Shown here piece by piece: positions 22,436 through 36,461 of a stretch of 64,000 nucleotides of DNA. The notes beneath the pieces were generated by a model, which saw nothing but the letters and a program-made list of their open reading frames with translations, did no database searches and was not told where the DNA came from. Both the position numbers and the translations under genes were made by a program. The stretch is from Vigna angularis (Eukaryota > Streptophyta > Magnoliopsida > Fabales > Fabaceae). The stretch is from NCBI RefSeq assembly GCF_016808095.1, contig NC_068970.1:19822501-19886500 (forward strand). The letters are read 5' to 3'. The stretch's first letter is position 1, and each line of letters starts with the position of its first letter.

Positions 22436-23347
22436 CCTTCGCTTTCTTACCCGGCCAAGCTAAGAGCTGTTCTCGTTGGAACACTCTTTCACCAGCTTGG
22501 TCTTACTGGGACGGACGGTCCTTCGCTTTCTTGCCCGGCCAAGCTGAGAGCTGTTCTCGTTGGAACACTCTTTTTCACCAGCTTGGTCTTACTGGGACGG
22601 ATGGTCCTTCGCTTTCTTGCCCGGCCAAGTTGAGAGTTGTTCTCGTTGGAACACTCTTTTTCACCAGCTTGGACTTACTGGGACGGACGGTCCTTCGCTT
22701 TCTTGCCCGGCCAAGCTGAGAGTTGTTCTCGTTGGAACACTCTTTTTCACCAGCTTGGTCTTACTGGGACGGACGGTCCTTCGCTTTCTTGCCCGGCCAA
22801 GCTGAGAGTTGTTCTCGTTGGAACACTCTTTTTCACCAGCTTGGTCTTACTGGGATGGACGGTCCTTCGCTTTCTTGCCCGGCCAAGCTGAGAGTTGTTC
22901 TCGTTGGAACACTCTTTTTCACCAGCTTGGTCTTACTGGGATGGACGGTCCTTCGCTTTCTTGCCCGGCCAAGCTAAGAGTTGTTCTCGTTGGAACACTC
23001 TTTTTCACCAGCTTGGTCTTACTGGGACGGACGGTCCTTCGCTTTCTTGCCCGGCCAAGCTGAGAGTTGTTCTCGTTGGAACACTCTTTTTCACCAGCTT
23101 GGTCTTACTGGGACGGACGGTCCTTCGCTTTCTTGCCCGGCCAAGCTGAGAGTTGTTCTCGTTGGAACACTCTTTTTCACCAGCTTGGTCTTACTGGGAC
23201 GGACGGTCCTTCGCTTTCTTGCCCGGCCAAGTTGAGAGTTGTTCTCATTGGAACACTCTTTTTCACCAGCTTGGTCTTACTGGGATGGACGGTCCTTCGC
23301 TTTCTTGCCCGGCCAAGCTGAGAGTTGTTCTCGTTGGAACACTCTTT
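22371..23347. repeat. 84/86-bp tandem array of the outer element
   Basis: About eleven and a half direct units contain GTTGTTCTCGTTGGAACACT, CACCAGCTTGGTCTTACTGG and GACGGACGGTCCTTCGCTTT. The first two units are 84 bp (CTCTTTCACC). The later ones are 86 bp (CTCTTTTTCACC) and almost identical, which points to recent expansion from one variant. The array lies between the integrase end and the antisense gene. Since 86 is not a multiple of three, the staggered ORFs it generates are not genes. Confidence 0.95.
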
Positions 23348-23444
23348 TGCGCTTAGAAGTCTACAAAATGAAGTTAAGCTCATAGGAGAAAATGGATATC
23401 TTGATTCATTAATCATGGGGGTATATTACATCAAGTCACGGACA

Positions 23445-25136
23445 TTAACTGAAATAAAACTTTAAATGCGTGGCGTTCCAAGTGTTAGGGATGGGACGTC
23501 CGTCCATGCGTTCCAGCCTGTAAGCCCTGTTTCCTAGGGTCTCCACTATACGGAACGGCCCTTCCCACTTGGCCGCAAACTTCCCATGTGCTGGGTTTCG
23601 GCGGGCGTCACCTGCTTTTCTCCAAACTAGATCCCCCTCCTGGAAGCTTCTTGGCCGGACTTTGGAGTTGTATTTTCTTTCAACCATGCGCTTGCATGCT
23701 TCGGCCCTCAATGCCGCCCGGTCTCGTCGTTCATCCAGGGAGTCCAACTCGATTCTCAGCTCTTGGTCGTTGAGGTTTAGGTCTTCGACTTGCCGCCTTA
23801 GGGACGGTTCTCCCAGTTCTACCGGCAACATGGCATCAGTACCATAAGTTAGGTTGAAAGGGGTTTCTCCTGTGGTTCCATGAGGCGTGCATCTGTACGC
23901 CCATAGGACCTCGGGCAACTCGTCCACCTACGCTCCCTTCTTCTCTCCCAGGCGCCGCTTAAGCTCCGAGACTATGGTCTTATTCATTGCTTCCGCTTGC
24001 CCGTTCGTCTGGGGGTGTTCTACCGAGCTGGTGACGTGCTTAATCCCCAACCCTTTGAAGAATTCGGCCAGCTTCTTGTCGATAAATTGTCGGCCGTTAT
24101 CTGTGACGATCGACCGAGGGAGGCTGAAGCGACATATCAATTTCCAGCAGAACTTCTGGACTTGGGCGGCCGTGATGGTTGCCAGTGGTTCGGCTTCTAC
24201 CCATTTGGTAAAGTAATCCACCGCTACCAAGAGGAATTTCTTCTGTGCCTGTCCTACCGGGAATGGTCCTACGATGTCCATTCCCCATTGGGCGAACGAC
24301 CACGGGGATAGCATTGACTGGAGGGCGTGCGACGGTAGGTGGGAGTTGTTGGAATGCTCTTGGCAGCGAACGCATCTTTGGACGAGCTCTGGCGTCAGGC
24401 TTTTCACTCGTCGGACGGTCTTCTGATACCTGTCCATAAACGTTCGCAGTGCTTCATCCTTCCCCTGCTTGAGGGTCATTAATTCGAACACGGTCAGGTC
24501 TTGGGTACTACTGGCCGCGAATTGTTTAATGAATAGCTGCTTTAAACCGGTAAAGTTTTCTATTGAATTGGGGGGGAGGGTGTTAAACCATTCCAATGCT
24601 TCGTCCTCCAATGAGAGCGAGAATGCTCGGCACCAAATGGCATCATTGCCCGTTCGGAACGCCATTGCGTTCGAGAACGTCTGGATATGGGATGCAGGAT
24701 CCGTCGTCCCGTTATACATTTTGAACTGCGGAGCCATGAATTGCTCCGAGATTTGGACATTCATGATGTTCTGGGTGAATGGAAGCAATAAGGCGGATGA
24801 AGGCTCCGACTTGACTACCATCCGCCCGTCCTCGGCAGCGCTCTCCGCATGCACCGATTTAACCTTGCTTCCTTCTGCCTCCGACCCGGAGGGCCTCCAA
24901 GTCTTATCGCACTCGGTATCTGGGGGCGGGCGATCTCCTTGCACCCCCTTTCCTTTATCCTTTACTCGCTCTCCCCCGTCTATCCGTCCAACCTCCCGGG
25001 CTATCCGGGCTTCGCAGTCGGCCTTTACGGCCGCCATCTCTTCTTCGTGGCGCTGCTGCATCTCGTCCATTTTCTGCTGCAATACACGCATCATCTCCAC
25101 GGGGTCGTCCATGCTCATGTTTCTCGTGGTCACCAT
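23445..25136 (-). pseudogene. Gag-integrase remnant of the outer element with deleted pol centre and one stop
   Basis: The frame starts at the ATG at 25136 (MVTTRNMSMDD). A coiled-coil N-terminus is followed by the retrotransposon gag domain (EWFNTLPPNSIENFTGLKQL). Around 24375-24420 it passes without a frame break from gag into integrase (RCVRCQEHSN, then WGMDIVGPFP). The end of gag, protease, reverse transcriptase, RNase H and the integrase N-terminus are missing. Catalytic-core text DIVGP, TDNGRQF and HPQTNGQAE is present. A TAG stop (23928-23930) then interrupts it, apparently from a TGG codon, and the frame continues unbroken to 23445 with the integrase C-terminal part (ELPEVLWAYRCTPH, then KWEGPFRIVE). 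It cannot provide reverse transcription; it could only be mobilised by a relative. Confidence 0.85.
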
Positions 25137-25176
25137 TGGGTTTTTCAAATCACACGGCCCCACGGTGGGCGCCAAA

Positions 25177-26281
<1,105 letters not shown>

Positions 26282-26299
26282 TTGGGTTGGCTTTTTTCT

Positions 26300-26420
26300 A
26301 CATATCTTTTTATTGGGGTGTGAATCATAGCTGAGCCTCACCCACTAAGTTTTGTTTCAGAAGAATAGAGGTTTTATGATGATTTTCCATCCAGCGGTCG
26401 ACAAATCAGTGAGCCCTCAA
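26300..26420 (+). pseudogene. Short coding-like relic, paired with 41703-41900
   Basis: The text CCTCACCCACTAAGTTTTG and GGTTTTATGATG...TTTTCCATC...GACAAAT matches, in inverse, the small ORF at 41706-41900. The frame is broken here. I do not recognise the protein. It is probably part of the same ancestral inverted duplication as the MOCOS-like genes. Confidence 0.35.
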
Positions 26421-27264
26421 TTAGTTCTTTTCTTTTCTTTATCAATCATTGATGTACTGAATGCCAACCTGTGATGTGTTGATGTGAAGAAAAATCATAT
26501 GATGCGTGTTAAAAGTTGATGAAGGAAAAATAGTTTTCTAAATGAATAAGAAAAGAGAAAAGACCTCGCACAAATGATTTTTTTTTAAATATTAAATCGC
26601 AACTTCGAAAGGTGTAAGGGTATTTTTAATGAGTAATTTATTCCATTGTTTTTCAAGCTCTGCATTGGAGTCAGGAGTGTGCCACTTGCCAATGTGAGTT
26701 ATCGAAATGACGAGTTCTGACGTCAAAATAAATTGATCTGCCACATTTGGGATAGCCTCGGGATAATTTATGGGATATTTTGACTACGCAAATTCAAGTT
26801 GGGCTGTAATATTTTATTAGATCTGACAAAACATAATTGATTAATTTGATGTTCATTGATGCGATCTTACTATTGTCGAACGTGGGAAAAGATCAATGTG
26901 CAATACGATTACACAATCTTTTATATGAAAAATTCCGTGAGCTTAAGACATGCGTGCACGCGTGTATACCACCATGAACACCAAAATTGCACTATGCTCT
27001 TTGTTAACCGATGACGCAAAGTAACATTTACATGTAATGCACTTCAAATTACATGATAAACCAGTAATGTTCCAGTGTCAATTTGTTCAGTACATTTGGA
27101 GCAGATCCGAAGTAGGATTGAAGGCTATAAGCCAGAATATTGGATGGCAAGTATTTCCAAGCAGAACTCCTGACTAGATCTTGGTTCAAAGTGTAATTTC
27201 AATTCCATATAAGGTTGCAAATGGGGAGTGTATTTCAGAGATTGGGCAAATGATAGCTGGATAT
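26421..27264. other. Spacer and 3' flank of the prolyl-oligopeptidase-like gene
   Basis: AT-rich sequence without another gene. The part next to 27265 is presumably the 3' UTR of the minus-strand gene. Confidence 0.5.
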
Positions 27265-30200
27265 CTAAGATTCCATCATCTTGATGAGAAATGTACCCTC
27301 CAATGCCGATTCCTTGGACTGCAAATAACGGTTTTCTTCTACTAAATCTGTGGTCAAATTCAACAATATTGGCCGCTTTGGGTCGTATATTGAAAGGTCA
27401 CGAACTCGTGCAACCCATTTTGCTGCTTCCCATACCCCAAACCTGAGTCATGAAATAAAAGCCAAGGTTCATTAGCACGGCATAACCTGTCTGAATATAG
27501 GTTCATAAGCAGCATCAAAGAATATTCGCATAAAAGACCTATAGTGTGGATTTTCTCGCTTAAACGAACTGAATCCGATAAGAAAATGTAAAAAATTACA
27601 TTAACTTAAGCGAGACTTTTTACATAAGGGTTGAGTTTATGAAATCCAACACTAACATCTCTATATCATATTTGTTACATCTTTTCGGTGGTTCAAAAAC
27701 CACTTCAATTTAGAGTTTAATTTTTTGGTTACTATCTTTTATTTTTGAAGTAAAATAGAAGTACATTTGCACCCTTATATTCATAAACAAATATCTATAA
27801 CACCACACTAATCCCTTGGGATTCTGTACTTGGATTTAAAAGTTCATTTTACTATTTGTAGACTTTGTATACTTGCCCAAATTCTTAACCGTGACAGTCC
27901 CTGCAAAGTAATAAACAGCTTAGAGTACATTTAGATGGCAGATAACACGGGTGAATAAATTGTGATTTTCACTTATTCCCCATGTACTTAATCCTATGTC
28001 TATCTTACTAATCAGATCAGACCCAAATTCAATGATTAAGATATTTTTTCACTAGAAATGCAGAAAGAAAAAAGCTTCTCTACATATTTTGGGGGTGAAA
28101 GCAATTCATAGACAACTTACGCAAACATTATGCTAGACATTCTCATTTTGTATGACGCCATAGAGAAAAACCAAGCTTACAGAAAACAAGTCTACATACT
28201 AGCAATCAGAAAACACAATGTTGTCCACTGCAAATTCACTAGGCCATTGCCAATAAATCCGGTATTCTGAAAAAGAAAGGAAGCTCACACATACAAAATG
28301 AATATCAATCTCTAAAGTATAAACTAATGTAGCTTTTATTCAAGGCAGAAGGGAAAATAAGATGAGGTTTGGATATTAGCATAGAGCAAATACTCAAGTA
28401 TTATATCATACGATGTAGTTATAATTTAGTATACAACTTACTATAAATAACATAAAAACAGTTTATAAGAATATAAATGTAAATCCTAACAAAGTTTCTA
28501 ACATGGATACACATCCAACACCATTTCAGCAGCTACTTTGAACTGTATATATTTTGGTTCACTTTAAACATAAGCACCTTCATTCTTTACAAAAATACTA
28601 CTCAATCAACACCATAGAAAACTTGGATCCGATGTTAGGAAGTTATGTAAAGATATAAACAACGTACCTTGTATTAAAAGATGGCGTTACTAATATAGCT
28701 GGATAAAGTACATCCTTTCGAATATTATCATATGGAGAATATTCTCGAATTGCAAGAAAATCATCGTGATCCCCAGGGTAGCCAAACTCTTCATAATCAA
28801 CAGCTGTAAGAGGCAAGGTGGGATACAGAAGAGTGTTGGTAGCATCTAAAAAGGGAACCTACAGAAGAAACCATACAAAAAGGTAATTTAGTATTAAGGT
28901 GGAGCCTAAGTAAGCCAAAACCTGAAAGCAGGCAAACATTGTTAAACACCTTCAAGACTGCAGCACGAAATAAATCAGGAGAACGATTAATGGCAGAAGC
29001 AACCAAAAGTCCTCCAGCACTATATCCCCAACCAGCCAATTTGTTTTCATGGACAATATCATTTTCGATGAGAAATTTGGCACAAGAGATGTAATCATTG
29101 ATTGAGTTATGTTTCTTTGTGCGTCTCCCATCATTATGCCATTTCTTACCATAACCACCTCCACCTCTGAAACATGGCAACAAAGCTATCATATAAAGGA
29201 CAAGACATTGGAGAAAATACAATTTCCGATAAAGAATATCCCTATGAATATGAATTGAGTACATGGTCCCTAAATAATGTGAATCCTACCTAACATCAGC
29301 ATATGCAACAACCCAACCTCGATCTAGGAGGCTTTTTACTTCACTGCGCCACCGTTTATCGAGTAATTCACCATAAGCTCCATGCCCATGTAATATCCCT
29401 GGTTTTTTAGCTTGTGTCTTATTGTTACGCGAAAAAACAATAGTCAAAGGAATAAAAAGTCCATCAAATGAAGGGACCTCATATTGTTCACAGGCATAAA
29501 ACTCAGAAAGGTCATTCCACAAGTGGTCATCTTCAAAGCTAGCATTCACAGGATTGGAGTGTTTGGAATTTGAGGACTCCATACTAATACTTGCAGAATT
29601 TTTACCATACAGTATTCTTGTCCGGTCATGTAGCATGTTTTGTTGTTGAATGATGTTCCACCGACCCGTAGCCAGGTCATAATCAACCACAGCATCTGGC
29701 ATCTGCGAGAAACTTGCAATGAACATATTGGGATTTGATGATCAGGTTTTTCTTCTAGGTTGAAATACAAATGTACTTTGTAAATTGTAATATGTGTTGA
29801 ACTCTTAGCCTAGTAGTAATATATACACAGGGATGTTATCCTTTAAGATTGAACAAGTGACCTCCTAAGACCACATACATAGATAAAGAAAGATACAGAT
29901 ATGTAAAAAGCAGTACTGAGTATATTACAAATTGGTATATAAGCCAGAAAGACCTAACAAGGAGGTAAGAGGAAGAAAAACCTTGAAACGACAAAAATCA
30001 ATTTACCAGACTTACTTGTAAATATACATCATGAAGTTTTTTTTGGAAGCTCAAACTTTTAAAACTTCTCAAAATTTCCTTGGATTCATATTTAACAGGG
30101 CCAGTGAATGGTCATTCAAAATGGATATGATACGAAGGTAGACATATGTTAACAGAATTGTGAAGAGAAACCATCTTCAGAAATTAACATTAAAAAAAAA

Positions 30201-32763
30201 ATCATTCACATACCACAGGTGATGATATTATGAAGCGTGTGACAGAAGAGAAAAAGTCATAGTTTGGTCCAGGCGAAATTTGGCAAACATGTTTTGGAAG
30301 TGACAAGTACTGTAGGTCCAGCTTCCTCAGTTTAAGTGACCCCTATCACAAAAATAAGATGGTTTACGTAATTGAATGCGAATATAAACCAAAATTACAT
30401 CAAGAGTTTATCTGTACTAGATATAGTAAATTCTCTTCCATTACCTTCCCAAAGGGCAATGGTAGTCCAACTGAACAAAGTTGAACTTTTTTACCTTCCC
30501 TTACAATGAGTGCTAAGTACTTATCACTAAAATCAACATCCTCAATAATCAAATCTGGGTCATCCACTAATACCTCCTGCAGTTCATGAGACCCCGAACA
30601 TAACATGTAAGGCAAAGCAGATTGTCACATGCAAGTTAACTAAGAAAACATGAAAACGAGCGATATTAATAAAATATCTCACTGTATCAAAAACAAACCT
30701 GTTTTCCTTATGATATAAAAGAGGAACAAAATCGAAACAAGCTAACTACAGAGAAAAAGAAAATGTGATGCTCCAAACTACCTCCCATTTTCTTGTACTT
30801 GAAGAATCATCCACCAAACTACGAAGAAGATAATGATAATCAACTGATTGCCCCCCTTTGGGAGCATCTGTAAATAAATAAAGGTAACCTTGGTGATGTT
30901 CAATTGTGCAATGTGCTATAGCATCACATTCCCAAACTAGTTTCAGGCCAGACAACGGGTCAGCTGCATTTATTAGAAAGACCTAGGAAATGGTTAGAAT
31001 TATTATCCAATACAAAAGGATTTTAAGTTTTCAGAGTTCCTAGCAAAGATCTTTTACCTTTGATGATGTGGGAGAGAATGTATTCACAGTCACGTATTGG
31101 AAGTCTTTTGTGTGCCTAATATTAATATGAACACTTTCATCTGACTCTTCCAAAAGCAAAACATCTTCATCAGTGGATCCAATCAGACTGTAGTAGATAC
31201 TGCAACAACAAGCCGAGAGATGAAATGAAGGAAGATCACAAAAATTTCAACGTTTGCAATGATAAGGTAAAGTAAGGGATTCTTTTAAAGACGCAACTTA
31301 GAAGCAATTGCTAATAAATGTTTACACATTAAAGATTAACACAGGTTACTGAGATAAAACTTCAATTGTGATATAAATTTTATCCTTCTTTTAACTCTGC
31401 CAAGCCATCAAATGATTGATAACAATTCACCCACCAGTAAGGCCTCATTTTCTGATCTGTCACAACATAAAGCAATGCATGTCCGTCTTTAGCCCACGCC
31501 AAGTTCGAAACTCTTTCTGCCTGAGGCTTACTGCACAATGAACCTGAATTCAAATTTCTCACGGATAATTTGAAGTAGTCGTTTTCTTTATCATACATAG
31601 TGTATGCAAGAAACTGATGATTAGGTGAAACTTCAGAGAGTTCCTCATAAGCATAACCTACAAAAGTCAGGTCAAACAAAATGTCAGCACTCCATAACAC
31701 TAAAAACTAATATCAAAGGTAAGATGTGATTCATTTGACATTCCAAAGTAAACACTAATTGTTCTCGTGTTCCATAATGAGTAAACACATCTGGGTAGTT
31801 ACATAATGTTCTCGTGTTCGATACAACCAACAACAATGAGTAAACACTATTGTAATCCTTAAACTTGTGATACACTATCACGATAGTCACTACAATTAGA
31901 AAAATGTAAATAAATCCTAAAAATTGAATTTTTTTAATGACATTAGTCCTATCATTGTGACATAAAAGATAGTAAGTTATAAAATTCGGGGACTACAATT
32001 AAAAGAAGATATACATTTCAGTTATTGAAATAAAGAGAATTTCAATTTCATGGATCAATTTGAGATTTCCAATCCCAGCTATGACACCTCACTAATTGAA
32101 GGGCTAGTGTAACAACAATTGTTAGGATATAGAGATACATTCTGACACCATCGTAAAATGTGGGTTTTAACTTAAAAAAGGTGAGAATTGTTCACCCTTG
32201 TACACCATTTTAGCGATATGACTGGTTCAATCAACTTAAGTTCTGGAACAGTGACTGCATAATTTACCTCCAAACCTCTCGGCTTCCAGATTATAATCAA
32301 CGAGCTTCTGCTCAATGGCTTTACCCGTAGTGAAATCGAACCCTGCGGGAGGATACTTATGCGAAATGAAATCATCGTTCAAGCTAGCCAATCTTCGGCA
32401 GAGGATGGGATAGGGTTTGGCCTCTTCGACGCGGCGGTAGTAGAGCCAGGGGCCCCAGCGAAGGGGAGGGGTGGAGAGGTCAAAGGGCATGCGAGAGGCC
32501 ATTTCAAAGTGGAGCTTGTTGAGGAGTTTCTCTGAGTCAGACATGACGGCCTCACTGTACTTCTCCTCTTGCTCCATGTACACGTCCATGTGACGCATCG
32601 CCACTTTGTCGCTCACCTTAGACATCCAGCTGTAAGGGTCTTCCCACGTTATGCCATTGAAACTGAACTTCTGCGGCTTCTTTGGGGCCTTGGGTGGACT
32701 CGGTGGCGGCGCCGCTTTGTAGTGGCGCCGAGCCACGTATGCCAAACGGAGCAGAGGGCGCAT
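27265..32763 (-). CDS. Prolyl oligopeptidase family (S9A, oligopeptidase B-like) protein
   Basis: Ten exons give 773 codons plus stop: 32763-32268, 31657-31435, 31199-31058, 30982-30782, 30576-30445, 30342-30214, 29702-29290, 29166-28950, 28858-28668, 27442-27265. All introns have GT-AG ends and all phases fit. The N-terminus (MRPLLRLAYVARRHYKAA) is Arg-rich and looks like an organelle transit peptide. The first two thirds correspond to the S9 beta-propeller domain (WEDPYSWMSKVSD, YAYEELSEVSPNHQFLAY). The alpha/beta hydrolase part has HGHGAYG (oxyanion side) and the nucleophile elbow GWGYSAGG (Ser628). At the place of the catalytic Asp I see FNTRFGVWEAAKW (Asn). The C-terminus LTTDLVEENRYLQSKESALE lacks the usual Gly-His. 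The protein may therefore not be an ordinary serine peptidase. It resembles Arabidopsis At5g66960; substrate unknown. Confidence 0.88.
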
Positions 32764-35700
32764 AGGTGGACTTGGGATTAGGATTTACCGCACCACATAA
32801 CATAAACCCCTGCTTTGTTTTTCTAAGCGGTACCATTTTTCCCTTTCCCTTTATCCCAAACAATAATATAAAATTTAGATTAAACAGATATAATTTAATT
32901 ACTCCTGAATTTTGCAATGCCAATTACGCATAAAAATTCTTTAGTGTAAAATTCCTAAATCAATCTCTTCTAATCATTTTGATTTGTCTTTTTTTAAGAT
33001 AATATGGTTCATGTGTGATTCTTTCTTCTTGATCTTCCTTATTTATTTATATTCTTTTTCAATATAATATTTATATAAAAATTAAATTTGATTTTAATTT
33101 GAAAAAGAATAAAATTAAAACAAAATTAAATAAAATTAACGAAAATTAAAATTAAATTAAAAAATTAACAAAAATTATGATTAAATTGAATATAAAAAAA
33201 TGACACCTAATACTAACATCGCTAGTGATGCTGACTTGATATATAACATTAACATTGTCACGTAACATAATGCTAACTTGACAAATGGACAACTTTTTTT
33301 AAATTAAAAAACATTTAAAAAAAATTAAAAAAACTACGAACTAACAAATGACGCAAATTGTTTACATTTCATTAATGATTTAAGTGTCGTTAACAAAACG
33401 ATTAAATTAAAGAAAATTGAGACCTTATTAAAAAATAAATAAAACCAAATTTAACAAAGTAAACTTAAAGTAAAAAGCATCTTATACTCCTCAATTTTTT
33501 ATAATTCACTCCATCACACCAATAATCAAAACTTCTGGAACTAAACCTTTGTTCATGATCTCAGCCTGAAAAATTACTTTAAAATCATGCAAAAGATCTC
33601 TATAAATATATTATTGAGGTTTGTAGTAACCAAAGACAAAATAAAAACCAATATTTTAAAACTCTTTAAGGTCGTATCCATGTTTTTTTTTACCTTTTTG
33701 ATGAGGACGTGGATAAATGATTGAATCAAATGAATAAAAATAGGTCAACGTAAGGAGGTTGGATGGAGTGCAATGGTAAAGTAATATAGAAGAAGACACA
33801 TAGATTAAGATAAGTAAGATGAAAAAGAGGAATCGAAAGAAGATACTACTAAATCATCAAAAAATGCATGATTGAAAAAAAAAAAAAAAAAACCATCAAG
33901 AAAAGTGCAATCAAGTCAAAGTTGAAGTTAGATCGAGATAAAAAAAAATTCATAATTAATTAAGAATAATTCTCCGTGCACCTCCACGAGTTCTGGTTGC
34001 ACCTCCAAGTTTCCCATAATACCATGTGCATTAAATGAAACTCAAAAAATTGTATGCACATGTTGCACCCCACCACCCCCTTGCTCATTCATTCTACTTT
34101 TTCTTCTTTGCTTCACATGTTGGTTTGTTGTTTGGAAAGTTGTAGTCCCTCGTGTTAGTGATTTCGGTGTGGTCTTATTTTGGATGTCTCTGGTGGTCGA
34201 ATCTCGGTTCTTCATCGAAACAACGTTTAAGCGCGTTTGAGGTTAGAATAGTAGAACACCCTTAATCAGCATTCAAACTGCGGTTAAGGAGTCATTGACG
34301 TTCGACTTCGAAGTACGACTAAAAGAGAGCTCTTTTTTATTTTGAGGGAGACACCAGGAGTGTGGTTTTTGGAGAGTGTAGGGTTTGCTTTTAATTTTTG
34401 AAAAAAAATGTCAATAGTCCATTCTTTTGTTTTTTCAAATTTCTGAATAGGCATGCAAACAATCAGAAGGAGAATATAGAAAAATTAGAGGTACAAATTG
34501 TTTCATTTTTGTAACCTTTCTTCTATTTTATTTGTATGGCAAAAAAAAGAAGAGAGAAATAATAAAAAGATAAATTCAAATGTAAAATGGTGATGACAAA
34601 TTATGAATACAATTTTAAATATTATAAGAAAATTATGATCCAGAAGAAATAACAAATTTGGTGATTGTAACAATTTGAATCATCGCCACTTCATTGGTTT
34701 CTCTTATTTTACTCTTAATAATTTATTGCTATTCATGCAAAACCTTTATCTCCATCCTCTTTTTCATTTACTCCAAATTTATTCTTTTTAACTTTGGTCC
34801 ACCGTTCCATCTATAAACACAAATAATATAAAAAATATAATTGTTAGAAAGAAATACATTATTTTTTATTGAAATATATATTAAGAAAGAATTTAATGAT
34901 TTGAATATATTTGTCACATTAATTCATAACATAAGTACATTCTTTATCAAATTCGTATAGTGAATTCATTAATACTAAAACAGTCTAAGATTAAAAAACG
35001 ATAGCTTTCTAGTCCATTGTACAAGAATTCACATACTAATGATTTGGTTTATTTATCAATACTTTGAATTGCATTGAATTAAAATTATCGAAAAGCACCT
35101 ATAAACAATTTTTTTCCTTCATTTTTAAAAAATGTAAATTTCTCCCCAAACTTGTTTACACAAATTATATTATCTTTATCATAGGTGTAGGTACAACATT
35201 GTTTTTCTTTTCAAACTGATAAGTATATGAAAAATGTTTTTTAATAATTTTTTTTACAACTTTTTTACAATTAATCGTTTTAAATATACAAACAAATAAA
35301 ATATGACAATTAATCTATTATAGTTATTATTAAAAAGTTGTTAATATCTGTTTTAAGTACATTTACATACCATTTTGCGTCTGTGCACCTACATTTGCAG
35401 GAAGCTGAAAACAACATGAAAATAATAATGACTCAGAATTTGGGAATCTATCAATGTGGTCAATGTTGAATTGGACAACACCCTTGTGAGGGTTCTCTCT
35501 AGGGGGAATAAAAACCAAGTTGATTCAAAACATGTTCCGCGAGAATCTCCTTGAAACTACAGAAGAAAAAAATTTGACGATGTATTGGCAGTAGTAGAAA
35601 AGGAAAATCCATCCATGTCTTGATGGTGGAGGAAAAGTTCTGGTGATGGAAAGGGACGCACTGAAGGCAAAATATGTCGAATGATTGGAGTCCAAGATCC

Positions 35701-36461
35701 TGACCAAATGTCGGCAGAGGAAGCAACAAATATTCATGTTAAATCTTCATATCACCTGACAACCAGTTTTAGGATATTCATTCACAGTGTTCGGTTTCTT
35801 TTGGTTGTCTTTTGTGAACTGGCCAATTTTAAGATGTTTCTAGTGCTCTAAAAAAAATCTTACTAGCGTACATATATCCATGAATAAAATGACTCGAGGT
35901 TCATAATTTTCTCTCGGTTCTATAGATCTATCATGTTTTTCCTTTCAAAATAATTTTTTGATAGTTAAAAAAGGGCTATAAATATAAATAATTAAATTTC
36001 TTTTAAATAGTTAGCCAAAAAATACACATAATTTTCTTTTTATATTTGACACAGGGTTAGATAGTACATAATTGATGATAGTAGTATTATTTTTATATTA
36101 TATATTATCGGAGGAAGGTATCAATTAAATACGCACTTTTAGGAGAAATGAGAAAAAAAGAATTTGGTAAATAATGTGATTAAAAAATGTGTATAAAAGA
36201 TGTGAATAAAAATCAGTATCGAACCGTAAATAGGAGCATCAATACTTGCTTTGCCATATTAAAAAAATGAATTTGAACATTACACATTCGTCCGTGTAGC
36301 ACGTGCTAAGATACAACATACCCAAACAGCGTGAAGCATACGACAGAAGTGCATAGTGGAAGGAATGTGTTTACAGCTCCTAGTTAGCAATATATGTACA
36401 TGGAACAGGATCAAAGTCATAGATGATATGACTTAACCAACACTGTTGTCTGAACTAGCAG
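32764..36461. other. Intergenic region between the peptidase-like and XLG genes
   Basis: The first 200 bases are probably the promoter of the minus-strand peptidase-like gene. The rest is AT-rich DNA with poly-A/T runs (for example 33876-33891) and no recognisable gene. A stretch near 33350-33430 (TAACAAAACGATTAAATTAA) looks like an old transposon end. ORFs at 35499-35737 are AT-rich and unsupported. Confidence 0.5.

Noticed and set aside
22376..23321. A ladder of overlapping ORFs of about 84 codons with nearly the same protein ([12 protein letters not shown]...)
   Set aside because: They are a by-product of the 86-bp tandem array, which shifts frame with every unit; no start context or codon signal supports translation.
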